Counted from the first letter of the stretch, positions 37,330-46,087 are shown. The stretch is 64,000 nucleotides of DNA from Hallella bergensis DSM 17361 (GCF_000160535.1 NZ_GG704781.1:41122-105121); one strand, 5' to 3'. Translations and numbers: made by a program. The notes: generated by a model from the sequence alone, not told the origin.

Positions 37330-38010
37330 ATGCAAATTGATACGACATGGTTACGCAAACAGTTTGCCCAATTCAATCGCCAGTATTTCGATAGCAAACT
37401 ACCCACACCCCGCTTCTACGTTGGCTATTCCCGCACACAACTCGGATCCCTGTCATGGAAACAAGGAACGCTGTGGAACAATAGGCCATACCGTAGCTTC
37501 ACCATCAGGATGAGCAATTACTACGACCAGTCGGAACATAGCTTCCAGAGTGTGCTTCTCCATGAAATGATTCATCTTGCCATTGCTCACAGTGGCATCA
37601 AAGACACGTCACCGCATGGTGTGGTGTTCCGCAAGATGATGGAACGGTTCAATAACGATGGGTGGGACATACATGTCATGACGAGAATCGAAAATATGGA
37701 CAGGTCCAACCTGAAGCCTCGAAACACTTACCAACTGTACTTGGTATTAGCCCTTCAGATGGACAATGGCCAGCGGTTCCTATCTTCTGTCAACCCCAGA
37801 TACGCTATCAAGCTCAACAAGGAAATACCCTCCATCCACGAAATCACCCACTTTTCATGGTATATGTCCAGCGATGCGTGGTTTGCAAGCATACCCAGAG
37901 TGCGCAGCCTCCGCGGTATCCCCGTCGATTCAGAGTTTTACAACGAGAAACTCCGAACCATGACGCCTACTGAAATACCCGATCTGCCCCCTGGTACATA
38001 TTATGAGTAG
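37330..38010 (+). CDS. SprT-like zinc protease-domain protein
   Basis: A 226-aa cytosolic protein with a SprT-like fold. The HExxH zinc site is HEMIH at residues 78-82, and the third ligand is probably the His of DTSPHGVVFRKMMER, about 15 residues later. The first part (WLRKQFAQFNRQYFDSKLPTP) is the usual SprT-like opening. The C-terminal half (from about 125) has no motif I know. The start MQIDTTWLRKQF is used. It begins 13 bp after the metallophosphoesterase stop. SprT-like proteins elsewhere act in DNA-protein crosslink repair, but the bacterial role is unsettled. Confidence 0.8.
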   Translation: MQIDTTWLRKQFAQFNRQYFDSKLPTPRFYVGYSRTQLGSLSWKQGTLWNNRPYRSFTIRMSNYYDQSEHSFQSVLLHEMIHLAIAHSGIKDTSPHGVVFRKMMERFNNDGWDIHVMTRIENMDRSNLKPRNTYQLYLVLALQMDNGQRFLSSVNPRYAIKLNKEIPSIHEITHFSWYMSSDAWFASIPRVRSLRGIPVDSEFYNEKLRTMTPTEIPDLPPGTYYE

Positions 38011-38059
38011 AAATCTTCATAATATCATAACAAAAGCCACTCGTTTGCAATAATATTTG

Positions 38060-38067
38060 TAATTTTG
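38060..38067 (+). promoter_or_regulatory. Possible promoter upstream of the PH-domain gene
   Basis: TAATTTTG, 52 nt before the ATG at 38120, within the longest gap (109 bp) of the run. It may be a secondary start for the PH-dacB-mscS genes. Confidence 0.45.
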
Positions 38068-38119
38068 CACATTGTAGCGTTGTACTGCCTTATAGCATGC
38101 ATTGCGCAGTTCCGTCAAT

Positions 38120-38539
38120 ATGATCCGTACATTTCATCATAGGTTTACACTTGGCTCCAAATGCGGGGCGATTCTTCTTGCCCTGCTGGCCATCTATCTG
38201 TTTTGGGTGCAAGCTATCATTGCCGGATGCATTCTTATTGTGCTCCATGTGTTGTTCATCGAGCGTGTGCTTCATTCTGAATACGTTTTCAACGATGACA
38301 CATTGACCATATATCGCGGACGATTCAGCAAGACAAGGACCATCCGCCTGGCCGACATCAAATCGTGCCGACCCGTCAAGACTGCTTTAGGTATGGGTCA
38401 TTTTCTGCTCCTCGGTCTTGCCAACCAACAATATGTTGCAGTGGAGCCCAGACAGGAAGCATCCTTTGTGAAGCACTTACAAAACCGCATAGCCACCCTA
38501 TCTATCTCAGAAGCTCACGACAACGCAGATGAAGTATAG
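38120..38539 (+). CDS. Small membrane protein with a bacterial PH-like domain
   Basis: The 139-aa product has two close hydrophobic segments (CGAILLALLAIYLFWVQAIIAGCILIVL) and then a soluble domain. That domain reads YVFNDDTLTIYRGRFSKTRTIRLADIKSCRPVK, the pattern of bacterial PH-like (bPH/YdbT-type) domains. No catalytic motif is visible. The start is the ATG before IRTFHHRF; a TTG six codons earlier is less likely. It sits 29 bp before dacB. Confidence 0.6.
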   Translation: MIRTFHHRFTLGSKCGAILLALLAIYLFWVQAIIAGCILIVLHVLFIERVLHSEYVFNDDTLTIYRGRFSKTRTIRLADIKSCRPVKTALGMGHFLLLGLANQQYVAVEPRQEASFVKHLQNRIATLSISEAHDNADEV

Positions 38540-38568
38540 CCCTGCGGGAAAATTAGTAGAAACATCGT

Positions 38569-39846
38569 ATGTTATCAAGTCATAAGATAAAAGTTCTTTT
38601 TTGCTGCCTTTGGTCTCTTTTCGCCTTGACAATCGTGCAGGCACAGAATATCGAAGACGAATATACAGAAGACAATGACACCCTCGAAACTGACTCCGTG
38701 TGGGTCGATTCGCTCATCATTCGGAACGACACTCTGCCTTGGCCACAGAATATCCAGGCCAGGATAGACCGACTGCTCACCCATGACATGTTCCAAACCT
38801 CACAACTTGGACTTATGATATGGGACCTTGATGCCGACTCTGCCCTCTATCGGTTCAACGAGCGGCAACTCATGCGGCCGGCCTCTACCATGAAAGCCAT
38901 CACAGCCATCACAGCCCTTGACCGACTCGGTGGGAGCTACCAGTTCAAAACAGAACTGTGTTACACCGGACAGGTTGACAGTTGTGTGCTCCAAGGCGAC
39001 GTCTACTGCGTTGGGGGATTCGACCCCCGTTTCAACACCGACGACATGCGAGCGTTTGTAGAGGGGCTGCACAAGATGGGCATAGACACCATTCGCGGTA
39101 ACCTCTACGCGGACAAATCGATGAAAGATGCCGACCTGCTTGGCGAGGGCTGGTGTTGGGACGACGACAACCCCGTGCTGTCGCCGTTACTCATCTCGCG
39201 CAAGGATCAGTTCATGGATAGATTTTATACAGAACTGCGCAAGGGGGGAATCTATCTCGCCGGCGCGATCGGCAACAAGCGCAAGCCCCACGAGGCCAGT
39301 TGCATTGTGCGCCGCTTCCACACCATTGACCAAATCCTCATGCGCATGATGAAAGAGAGCGACAACCTCTATGCCGAAGCCATGTTCTATCAGCTTGCCG
39401 CCTCCACAGGTAACCACCCGGCTTCGGCCAAAAGTGCCAAGGCTGTTATCCGACAACTTGTCAACAAATTGGGACTCGACGGGTCGCGCTATCGTTTTGC
39501 CGATGGCTCCGGACTGTCGCTATACAACTATGTCAGTGTGGAATTAGAAGTTCGGCTTCTGCGCTATGCCTACGAGAACGAGAATATCTACAACCATCTC
39601 TTGCCCTCACTTCCCATTGCCGGACAAGATGGGACCCTGCGACGCAGAATGCGCTCCCAGTTTACAAGTGGCAACGTCCGAGCCAAGACAGGCACCCTGG
39701 AGGGAGTCAGTTCGCTTTGCGGCTACCTCACCGCGTCCAATGGCCACCGACTCTGCTTCAGCATCATTAATCAGGGGGTGATGCACGCGAAGAATGGCCG
39801 CAAGTTTCAAGACAAAGTATGCTCAGTACTGTGTAGCCCACAGTAA
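38569..39846 (+). CDS. dacB: PBP4-type D-alanyl-D-alanine carboxypeptidase/endopeptidase
   Basis: A periplasmic S13-family penicillin-binding protein that trims or cleaves peptidoglycan cross-links. The 425-aa product has a signal peptide (KIKVLFCCLWSLFALTIVQAQ). The three active-site motifs are STMK at residues 106-109, SDN at 264-266 and KTG at 373-375. PBP4 proteins carry extra domains between the first two motifs, and the length fits that. An acidic linker (EDEYTEDNDTLETD) follows the signal. It lies 29 bp from both neighbours, so it is cotranscribed with the PH-domain and MscS genes. Confidence 0.93.
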   Translation: MLSSHKIKVLFCCLWSLFALTIVQAQNIEDEYTEDNDTLETDSVWVDSLIIRNDTLPWPQNIQARIDRLLTHDMFQTSQLGLMIWDLDADSALYRFNERQLMRPASTMKAITAITALDRLGGSYQFKTELCYTGQVDSCVLQGDVYCVGGFDPRFNTDDMRAFVEGLHKMGIDTIRGNLYADKSMKDADLLGEGWCWDDDNPVLSPLLISRKDQFMDRFYTELRKGGIYLAGAIGNKRKPHEASCIVRRFHTIDQILMRMMKESDNLYAEAMFYQLAASTGNHPASAKSAKAVIRQLVNKLGLDGSRYRFADGSGLSLYNYVSVELEVRLLRYAYENENIYNHLLPSLPIAGQDGTLRRRMRSQFTSGNVRAKTGTLEGVSSLCGYLTASNGHRLCFSIINQGVMHAKNGRKFQDKVCSVLCSPQ

Positions 39847-39875
39847 TATTCACATTATAAAAGAAAGAAAACCTT

Positions 39876-40991
39876 ATGGAAATTATCGTATCTTACATTG
39901 AGAGTTTAATTCGAATGTGCGGCCTTTCAGGCAGCGCCATTATCTGGGTGCGCCACACCGTGATGATAGCCCTTGTGGTGCTATTGGCCTGGGGAGCCTA
40001 CCAACTCTGCCGGCGCATTCTCATTCCCGTAGTAGAAAAAATTACGCGCCGCACGGCAACCCAGTGGGACGACATCCTCTTTAACCGTCCCGTGCTCCAG
40101 GCCGCGTGCGGCATTGTTCCGGCTCTCGTGGTGTGGCAGCTGTTGCCCATCGTCTTTTACCAATTCCCAGTTGTTCAGGAAGCCCTCAACCGACTGACGG
40201 CCATCTATGCTACCATTGCTACGGTCAACCTCATCGTTGCCATCATCAACAGCCTGAAGCGGTCGCAAAACGGCAACGGCACAAACCTGCGTCAGTACAT
40301 GGTGTCGTTCTGTGGACTGTTACAAGTCGTTGTGATTTTCATCGCTGTTATCATTGTCATTTCCATTATCATCGGTCGTAGCCCGATCACCCTGCTGGCC
40401 GGACTGGGCGCAACATCGGCCATTCTGATGTTGGTCTTCAAAGACACCATCGAAGGTTTGGTGGCTGGCATTCGCCTCACCTCAGCCGACATGCTGCATG
40501 TGGGCGACTGGATAACCGTGCCCACGACCAACGCCGACGGTAACGTCATCGAGATGAACCTCACCACTGTCAAGGTGCAAAACTTCGACAACACCATCGT
40601 CACCGTATCACCTATCACATTGGTCAACGGGTCTTTCCAAAACTGGAAAGGTATGCAGGACGCTGGCGGGAGGCGTGTCACCCGCAATATTCTTTTCGAC
40701 ATACGCAGCATTAAGTTCACAGACGAGGGTCAGGAGGAAACTAACATGTCGCGCTATCGTCAAGACTTAGAAGACTATCTGAAAAACAATCCTGCCATCA
40801 ACAACCAAATGACCTTCATGGTTCGACAGAAAGAAGCCACCGCCAGCGGGCTGCCCATAGAGCTGTATTTCTTCCTGAGAAACAAGGAATGGGTAAACTA
40901 CGAGCACACTTTGGCCGGCATTATGGAATATGCCTATGCACTTGCCGGGAAATACGGACTGAAAGTTTATCAGCATTTCCCCGAACAATAA
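39876..40991 (+). CDS. MscS-family mechanosensitive channel
   Basis: A 371-aa inner-membrane channel of the small-conductance mechanosensitive type, which releases solutes on osmotic downshock. It has four to five hydrophobic segments; the pore-lining helix is the Gly/Ala-rich SPITLLAGLGATSAILMLVFKDTIEGLVAGI near residues 165-200. The cytosolic beta domain follows (VGDWITVPTTNADGNVIEMNLTTVKVQNFDNTIVTVSP). It ends the plus-strand run that began at 36219. The convergent comEC gene ends 71 bp downstream. Confidence 0.92.
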   Translation: MEIIVSYIESLIRMCGLSGSAIIWVRHTVMIALVVLLAWGAYQLCRRILIPVVEKITRRTATQWDDILFNRPVLQAACGIVPALVVWQLLPIVFYQFPVVQEALNRLTAIYATIATVNLIVAIINSLKRSQNGNGTNLRQYMVSFCGLLQVVVIFIAVIIVISIIIGRSPITLLAGLGATSAILMLVFKDTIEGLVAGIRLTSADMLHVGDWITVPTTNADGNVIEMNLTTVKVQNFDNTIVTVSPITLVNGSFQNWKGMQDAGGRRVTRNILFDIRSIKFTDEGQEETNMSRYRQDLEDYLKNNPAINNQMTFMVRQKEATASGLPIELYFFLRNKEWVNYEHTLAGIMEYAYALAGKYGLKVYQHFPEQ

Positions 40992-41062
40992 AACTCCGAC
41001 TCACAACTGTCCATACAGCCTTCTGCTGTGTGGACATTGTGTTTTTGGGCATCGCTTTTATT

Positions 41063-42619
41063 TCAACCAAATGTATCCAAGCGTTCCTGCTGCCTGATTT
41101 TCATGGCATAGCGGGCAAGAATCGTTGTGGATAAGATGACCATATAAATAAGGTATACTTGCCATGTGTTGATGGATATGTTTTCAATACTGGCTCCCGG
41201 CAACCGAGCTATGTGACCGAGCAATGTGTTGAGAAGTCCGGAAACATACACCATGGCCATGGTTATCATCTTCTGGACGGCCACCACTGGCATGGCCAGC
41301 AGCATCAGTACCGCACCATAGAGTATCAGTGTAGCCGCAGGAACCACAATGATATTGGTAAGGATGGAATAACAGGCAAAACGCCCGAAATAATACATCA
41401 CTAACGGTGCCGTTCCAATCTGTGCCGAGAGCGACACCACCGTGAGTCCCCATAACCATCGCACAGCAGTATTCTGCAAGGTCAGTGCATGGAAAATGGG
41501 GCGGTAATACACCAGAATGCCCAATACGGCCATGAACGACATCTGAAATCCCACATCCCACAAGCTGAGCGGATTGACCACAAGCATGACCAAGGCTGCA
41601 AAGGCAAGCGTATTGATCGATGCACGCTGACGCCCCAGCACCACACAAACAGAATATAAGGTGAGCATGGTGGCTGAACGGATAGCACTCGTGGGCAGCC
41701 CCACCAGCACGACATACATCCATATCGCCAACAAGACAACGGCCCGGACCAGCCATTGCCGGCGCTTCCACCTGCCCAACAACAAGATGAGAACGGCATA
41801 GATGATGCCTAAATGAAGTCCGGAGAGTGCCAGCACATGCGATGCCCCTGTCACCGAATACTGTGTTTTCAACGCCTGGGTCAGACCACTTTTGTCGCCC
41901 AAGGTCATCGCCGCCACCACTGCATACTGATCCTGGCTGAGCCCCAGCATCCTGTATCGCTCCAACATCGAGTTCCGCAGCTTCATCGCATGTATCTTGA
42001 CGCGCTCAAATCGGGACAGCCCGGCTGTGCTTACAGCAGCCTTATTCCAGTTGCGATAATAAATAAAAGTTTGAGCCACAAAACCATGTGTGTGCAGCCA
42101 CCGCACATAGTTGAAATTGCTTTCCGGATAAAATGAGGACAAGGGCTCGAAAACCGACCAGCCCTCTATGCCATCGCCCACGTGCAGGCGCTTCCATCTT
42201 TGAGAAGTCGTGCCTTTCAAAATACCGGCTTTCACGTTGAAAGGGCGGGATAAAATCTGGTTGTCCAAACTCGTGACGACCAAGTCGCATCTTATGGTCT
42301 TCCCCCGTTCCTGTGGCTCACTTGTCACTATGGCCTGATATCTTTGCGGCGTTCCCGCCAGCGACACAGTCAGTAGCTTGTTTTTCCAACAAACAAGCGT
42401 AGCGCCCAAGAGCAGCACGCCCATCATGATGCATACACCCTGCACGGTCTCATACTTCCTGCCTATGGTCAGACCGCCCACCACCACGACAGCGGTCAGC
42501 GCCAGTCCCAACCACAAGGGCAGACGACAGCCAATCGCGTCGCCCATGACAATGCCCAGGATAAGCATCAGCGCGATACGCAACAAAGGACAAAGATTCA
42601 GCGCCTTATCCACTTCCAT
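41063..42619 (-). CDS. comEC: ComEC/Rec2-family DNA-uptake channel protein (without hydrolase domain)
   Basis: A polytopic membrane protein of 518 aa from the family that passes single-stranded DNA across the inner membrane. It has the N-terminal DUF4131-like part (PLLRIALMLILGIVMGD, then an OB-like beta region to about residue 175). The Competence domain follows, with VAAMTLGDKSGLTQALKTQYSVTGASHVLALSGLHLGIIY near 235 and LPTSAIRSATMLTLYSV near 305. Full-length ComEC proteins usually end in a metallo-beta-lactamase-like domain; here the chain stops after the membrane part. The promoter element lies only 4 nt above the ATG. Confidence 0.88.
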   Translation of the reverse strand: MEVDKALNLCPLLRIALMLILGIVMGDAIGCRLPLWLGLALTAVVVVGGLTIGRKYETVQGVCIMMGVLLLGATLVCWKNKLLTVSLAGTPQRYQAIVTSEPQERGKTIRCDLVVTSLDNQILSRPFNVKAGILKGTTSQRWKRLHVGDGIEGWSVFEPLSSFYPESNFNYVRWLHTHGFVAQTFIYYRNWNKAAVSTAGLSRFERVKIHAMKLRNSMLERYRMLGLSQDQYAVVAAMTLGDKSGLTQALKTQYSVTGASHVLALSGLHLGIIYAVLILLLGRWKRRQWLVRAVVLLAIWMYVVLVGLPTSAIRSATMLTLYSVCVVLGRQRASINTLAFAALVMLVVNPLSLWDVGFQMSFMAVLGILVYYRPIFHALTLQNTAVRWLWGLTVVSLSAQIGTAPLVMYYFGRFACYSILTNIIVVPAATLILYGAVLMLLAMPVVAVQKMITMAMVYVSGLLNTLLGHIARLPGASIENISINTWQVYLIYMVILSTTILARYAMKIRQQERLDTFG

Positions 42620-42623
42620 ACCG

Positions 42624-42631
42624 CAAATATA
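42624..42631 (-). promoter_or_regulatory. comEC promoter element, nearly leaderless
   Basis: TATATTTG on the minus strand, with TTGG about 19 nt upstream as a possible -33 box. It ends 4 nt before the ATG, so the transcript would start at or next to the start codon. Confidence 0.5.
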
Positions 42632-42723
42632 GTAATTTTTAGGTCACGTGCCAACTTTTTTAGCCATTCGCCGTTCTCGAAGCAACAGTTTTTTAACCGG
42701 CGACGCGACCCATCGGGGAACTG

Positions 42724-43536
42724 TTATTTCGGCAATCCAAACACCCTTGTGATTTCTCCCATCTGCTCATCGCTCATCCCATCGGGTTCGAACCCCATGG
42801 TTTTGGCCGCCATGTAGATCTTGGCACTCTTGGAAAGTACGTCGATCTGGTCGAAGGCAGCGTTCACGTCCTTATCCATGGCAAAAACGCCGTGCTTCTC
42901 CCACATCACCACATCATACTCCTCGAGTTGTTCGAGCGTACCCTGAGCCATGACATTGCTGCCCGGCAGACTATAAGGCACAATGCCCAGGCCCAGCGGA
43001 CAGAAAGCCTTGGTCTCAGGAATCATGCTCCAGAGCAGTTTGGTCAGCACATCTTTCTTAAGAAATTTATTGGTGTGACTCATCGCAATCAGTTCGATAG
43101 GGTGTGTGTGAACGGTAGCTTTGTAGCCCGATCCCTTCTCAATTTGGCGGTTGTGGATAGCCAGATGGGAGGGCAGCTCCGATGTGGGCTGCACGGGATT
43201 GTCAGCAATGATAACATAGCTGGCACAGTCGTCGAGGATGCGAATAATAGAGCCGTTATCCATCGGACAGCGAGCCAAGTCGCGCATGCGCTTGCCGGTG
43301 CCCTTGCAATAGAAATATTGTCCTTTCAGATGAGGCAAGGTGCTGCCTATTTGCTTCACTTCGGATATGGGGGCAAGTTGCTTGATCTGTTCATCGACAA
43401 ACTCCGTGACGTTCACCGTGATATTTCCGCCATTGCGCTCTGCCCATCCGTTCTGCCAGAGATAGCCTGCTACTTCAGCCACGCCGTAAACGGTTTTTCT
43501 TAGACCCTCACGACCATTCAATATACTTTCTGCCAT
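42724..43536 (-). CDS. rhaD: Rhamnulose-1-phosphate aldolase
   Basis: RhaD splits L-rhamnulose 1-phosphate into dihydroxyacetone phosphate and L-lactaldehyde, the step after RhaB. The 270-aa product (274 in E. coli) is a class II zinc aldolase. It has GWAERNGGNITVNV near residue 30, the catalytic Glu in PTSELPSHLAIH near 118, the zinc ligands in HTHPIELIAM near 140 and the third His in WEKHGVFA near 212. These fit RhaD better than FucA, which is shorter (about 215 aa). It is alone, 33 kb from rhaBAT, with its own promoter at 43591-43598. Confidence 0.92.
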   Translation of the reverse strand: MAESILNGREGLRKTVYGVAEVAGYLWQNGWAERNGGNITVNVTEFVDEQIKQLAPISEVKQIGSTLPHLKGQYFYCKGTGKRMRDLARCPMDNGSIIRILDDCASYVIIADNPVQPTSELPSHLAIHNRQIEKGSGYKATVHTHPIELIAMSHTNKFLKKDVLTKLLWSMIPETKAFCPLGLGIVPYSLPGSNVMAQGTLEQLEEYDVVMWEKHGVFAMDKDVNAAFDQIDVLSKSAKIYMAAKTMGFEPDGMSDEQMGEITRVFGLPK

Positions 43537-43590
43537 TGTTATTTCATTTAAGGTTTAAATACATATAGAATCATTGCATATAGCATGCTG

Positions 43591-43598
43591 CAAAATTA
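43591..43598 (-). promoter_or_regulatory. rhaD promoter element
   Basis: TAATTTTG on the minus strand, 54 nt upstream of the rhaD ATG. Confidence 0.55.
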
Positions 43599-43718
43599 AG
43601 GAAATAACTCCTCTTCATTCAGTAAGAAATGATTTTTTTCCCATAAGAATTGATAAACGGCAAAGATAGCCAAATATAGTACGGGGACTGACTCCTGATA
43701 ATTGTTGTTGTAAAATTT
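43599..43718. other. Intergenic stretch between the rhaD promoter and repeat copy C
   Basis: AT-rich. It includes CAAAGATAG at about 43655-43663, which reads as TATCTTTG on the minus strand and may be a second upstream promoter for rhaD. No reading frame is supported. Confidence 0.35.
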
Positions 43719-44075
43719 AATGATGGTCTCCCGATCATTCTGTTTGTTGCATCCAGAGAAAAAAGCGCCATCTTTTTTCGTTCAGTTTTGATTCGGATGA
43801 GCAAAAAAAATCAAAGATTCCGCGATTCTTATCTTTTGGTACCGTGGTTTGGGCATTGAGGTCACGCGACTGAGCCGTTGTCGCCTTGTGACTAAGGCTT
43901 AATCGCGAGGCCATTCGATATCTAATCACAGAGAGTGAAATTGATGCCACAGAGTCATGTTTAGCTACATGTCTGATTACTAACCAATTACGAAAAGTCT
44001 GAAATTTTACGAATTTCACACCGAAGGATTTTTATTTTCAAATAAACAAAACATAGAGGGGCAATTGTCAATAAA
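43719..44075 (+). repeat. Dispersed intergenic repeat, copy C
   Basis: Opens with hairpin AATGAT/ATCATT (43719-43724 and 43734-43739), then TTTGTTGCATCCAGAG (43743-43758, identical to copy B). GAAAAAAG and CTTTTTTC form an 8-bp stem around the CGCCAT loop (43766-43771). The 25-nt core is at 43830-43854, the second block AAGGCTTAATCGCGAGGCCA starts at 43894, and the tail ends near GAGGGGCAATTGTC. CGCGATT just before the core is complementary to AATCGCG of the second block. It lies between divergent rhaD and the outer-membrane gene. Confidence 0.78.
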
Positions 44076-44171
44076 AATACAAGTGCCAGGCACATCCGGA
44101 GGTATGGGACAACTACGTTTATTTTACAGCAAAATTTTTAAAGTTCTGCATTCTATTATTGATTTTTTACA

Positions 44172-44179
44172 TACCTTTG
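44172..44179 (+). promoter_or_regulatory. Promoter of the outer-membrane barrel gene
   Basis: TACCTTTG, 46 nt before the ATG at 44226. Confidence 0.6.
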
Positions 44180-44225
44180 CAACCATCAGCAGGACAATCA
44201 GCAATAAAATTTTAATTTAAGAAGC

Positions 44226-44834
44226 ATGAAAAAAGTTATTCTAAGTGCGTTGGTTTTGCTAACCACGCTTAGCACCAATGCCCAGCAGGAAGCAGGGCGC
44301 ATCACTGTTCAGCCTAAAGTGGGGCTCAATGTTGCCTCAATAACAAAAGATAACGATGCAGACTCGAGAATCGGTCTTGCTGCAGGAGCCGAGATAGAAT
44401 ATCAAGCCACTGACATGGTTAGCCTTTCGGGTGGACTGCTCTATTCAATGCAGGGCGCCAAGGGAAACTTAGGGAGTGTCGATGGCACCATGAAGCTCGA
44501 CTACATCAATATCCCTATTTTGGCCAATGTCTATGTGGCCAAGGGCTTTGCCGTCAAACTGGGTTTACAACCCGGATTTATGGTTAATGATAAGATTAAG
44601 GTGTCGCAAAACGGTGTGAGTGCAGAAGTTAGTCTGGACAAGGCATTCAAGCAGGCCGGCATTGACGCTACCATCAACAAGTTTGACCTTGCTATCCCGG
44701 TCGGAGTGTCTTATGAGTTCAGCAACTTCGTTGTAGATGCTCGCTACAATTGGGGTATGACCAAGATTGTGAAAGAATCGAACAGCAAGAACAGCGTATT
44801 CCAAATCTCCGTAGGCTATAAGTTTGCACTATGA
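44226..44834 (+). CDS. Small outer-membrane beta-barrel protein
   Basis: A 202-aa exported protein with signal peptide MKKVILSALVLLTTLSTNAQ. Alternating beta strands follow, such as GRITVQPKVGLNVASIT, GLAAGAEIEYQATDMVSLSGGLLYSMQGA, YINIPILANVYVAKGFAVKLGLQPGF and FVVDARYNWGMTKIV. It ends in the outer-membrane signal VFQISVGYKFAL, with a C-terminal hydrophobic residue. It matches the PorT/OmpW-like small barrels common in Bacteroidota, predicted to have about eight strands. Function is unknown. It is a single gene between its promoter and a strong terminator. Confidence 0.85.
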   Translation: MKKVILSALVLLTTLSTNAQQEAGRITVQPKVGLNVASITKDNDADSRIGLAAGAEIEYQATDMVSLSGGLLYSMQGAKGNLGSVDGTMKLDYINIPILANVYVAKGFAVKLGLQPGFMVNDKIKVSQNGVSAEVSLDKAFKQAGIDATINKFDLAIPVGVSYEFSNFVVDARYNWGMTKIVKESNSKNSVFQISVGYKFAL

Positions 44835-44866
44835 TCAAAACAGTTGCTGACCAAGCTGCTTGATAA

Positions 44867-44908
44867 CAAAACAGGCTCAAACCTTAACATGGGTTTGAGC
44901 CTGTTTTG
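44867..44908. terminator. Bidirectional terminator between the barrel gene and lpxB
   Basis: A 17-bp perfect stem (arms 44867-44883 and 44892-44908) with an 8-nt loop. The plus strand has TTTT and the minus strand the equivalent T-run at the stem end, so it can serve both convergent genes. Confidence 0.8.
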
Positions 44909-44938
44909 ACTGCAGGGGCGCGGACAGGCTTGCACGTG

Positions 44939-46087
44939 TTACTGGAGCAGGGAAACCATGAGGCGAGCTGCTTTTTCAGGCGCCACAGCGTCTCCCAACC
45001 GGGTGCGAACATCGTCATAACCACGCAGCATGACATCGCGGGCAGGCTGTCCGGGCAAGACTTTGCCGAGTTCGTCGGCCATGTTGGCTACACCGAAACG
45101 GTCGGCAAAAAGTTCCGGTACGACTTCGCGATCGGCAACGAGATTGACCAAGCTGATGTAGTCGCATTGAAGTATATGGTCAAATCCCCATCGGAAGAGA
45201 CGTGGGAGGGGCGTTTTATAGCACACCACCTGTGGCACATCGAACAGTGCTGTCTCGAGCGTTGCCGTGCCGCTCGTAACCAAAGCGGCTGTGGAATGAG
45301 CCAATAAAGCGTAGGTCTCGTTGTTAACTTTTGCCACATCGGTATTGCATAGGAATTGTTGATAATATTCATCTTCTATCGAGGGTGCTCCTGCCAGCAC
45401 CATCTGATAGTCCGAGTGCGCCTGGCAACAGGTGCGGGCAGCGGCCATCATCGCCGGAAGATTATCCTTGATTTCCTGCTTTCGGCTCCCAGCAAGCAGG
45501 GCAATGATGCGTTTTTGTGGATTGATTCCATGACGGGTGCAGAACATTTCCTTCATCTCTCTGTATTCAGAAAGGAAATGGGTGACTTCCTCTGCCGTGG
45601 GATTGCCTACGTAGTGAATTTTGTAATGATGTTTCTCCTCATAGAAAGGCACCTCAAAGGGCAGTATGGAAAACATCTCGCTGATGTGGCGTTTGATGGA
45701 TTTGATGCGCCACTCCTTCCATGCCCATATCTTGGGAGAGATGTAATAATAGGCTGGGATGTGGGTGTTCTTGTGCAGAAACTTGGCTATTTTGAGATTG
45801 AAGCCTGGATAGTCGACCAGGATGACCACGTCGGGGTGCCATTCCACAATATCGTGTTTGCACATCGCCATATTCCGGAAAATGGTGGGCAAATGCATCA
45901 ACACGGGTAGAAAACCCATATAAGCCAATTCCTTGTAGTGCTTGACGCGCGTTCCCCCGACGGCCGACATCAGGTCGCCGCCGAAGAACCGGAATTCTGC
46001 CAGGGGATCTTCTTTCTTCAAGCATTGCATCAGTCGGCTGGCGTGCAGGTCGCCCGAAGCTTCGCCGACGATCAGGTAATATTTCAT
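44939..46087 (-). CDS. lpxB: Lipid-A-disaccharide synthase
   Basis: LpxB joins UDP-2,3-diacylglucosamine and lipid X to form the lipid A disaccharide at the inner membrane. The 382-aa product is a GT19 glycosyltransferase. The N-terminal motif is VGEASGDLHASRLM, then RFFGGDLMSAVGG, VDYPGFNLKIAKF near residue 92, PAYYYISPKIWAWKEWR near 110, LAGSRKQEI near 195 and TSGTATLETALF near 272. It starts 49 bp after the surE stop, so the two are probably cotranscribed. Confidence 0.96.
   Translation of the reverse strand: MKYYLIVGEASGDLHASRLMQCLKKEDPLAEFRFFGGDLMSAVGGTRVKHYKELAYMGFLPVLMHLPTIFRNMAMCKHDIVEWHPDVVILVDYPGFNLKIAKFLHKNTHIPAYYYISPKIWAWKEWRIKSIKRHISEMFSILPFEVPFYEEKHHYKIHYVGNPTAEEVTHFLSEYREMKEMFCTRHGINPQKRIIALLAGSRKQEIKDNLPAMMAAARTCCQAHSDYQMVLAGAPSIEDEYYQQFLCNTDVAKVNNETYALLAHSTAALVTSGTATLETALFDVPQVVCYKTPLPRLFRWGFDHILQCDYISLVNLVADREVVPELFADRFGVANMADELGKVLPGQPARDVMLRGYDDVRTRLGDAVAPEKAARLMVSLLQ

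Noticed and set aside
42724..43536. Annotation as L-fuculose-phosphate aldolase (FucA)
   Set aside because: Length 270 aa and the PTSELPSHLAIH, HTHPIELIAM and WEKHGVFA segments fit RhaD; FucA is about 215 aa.
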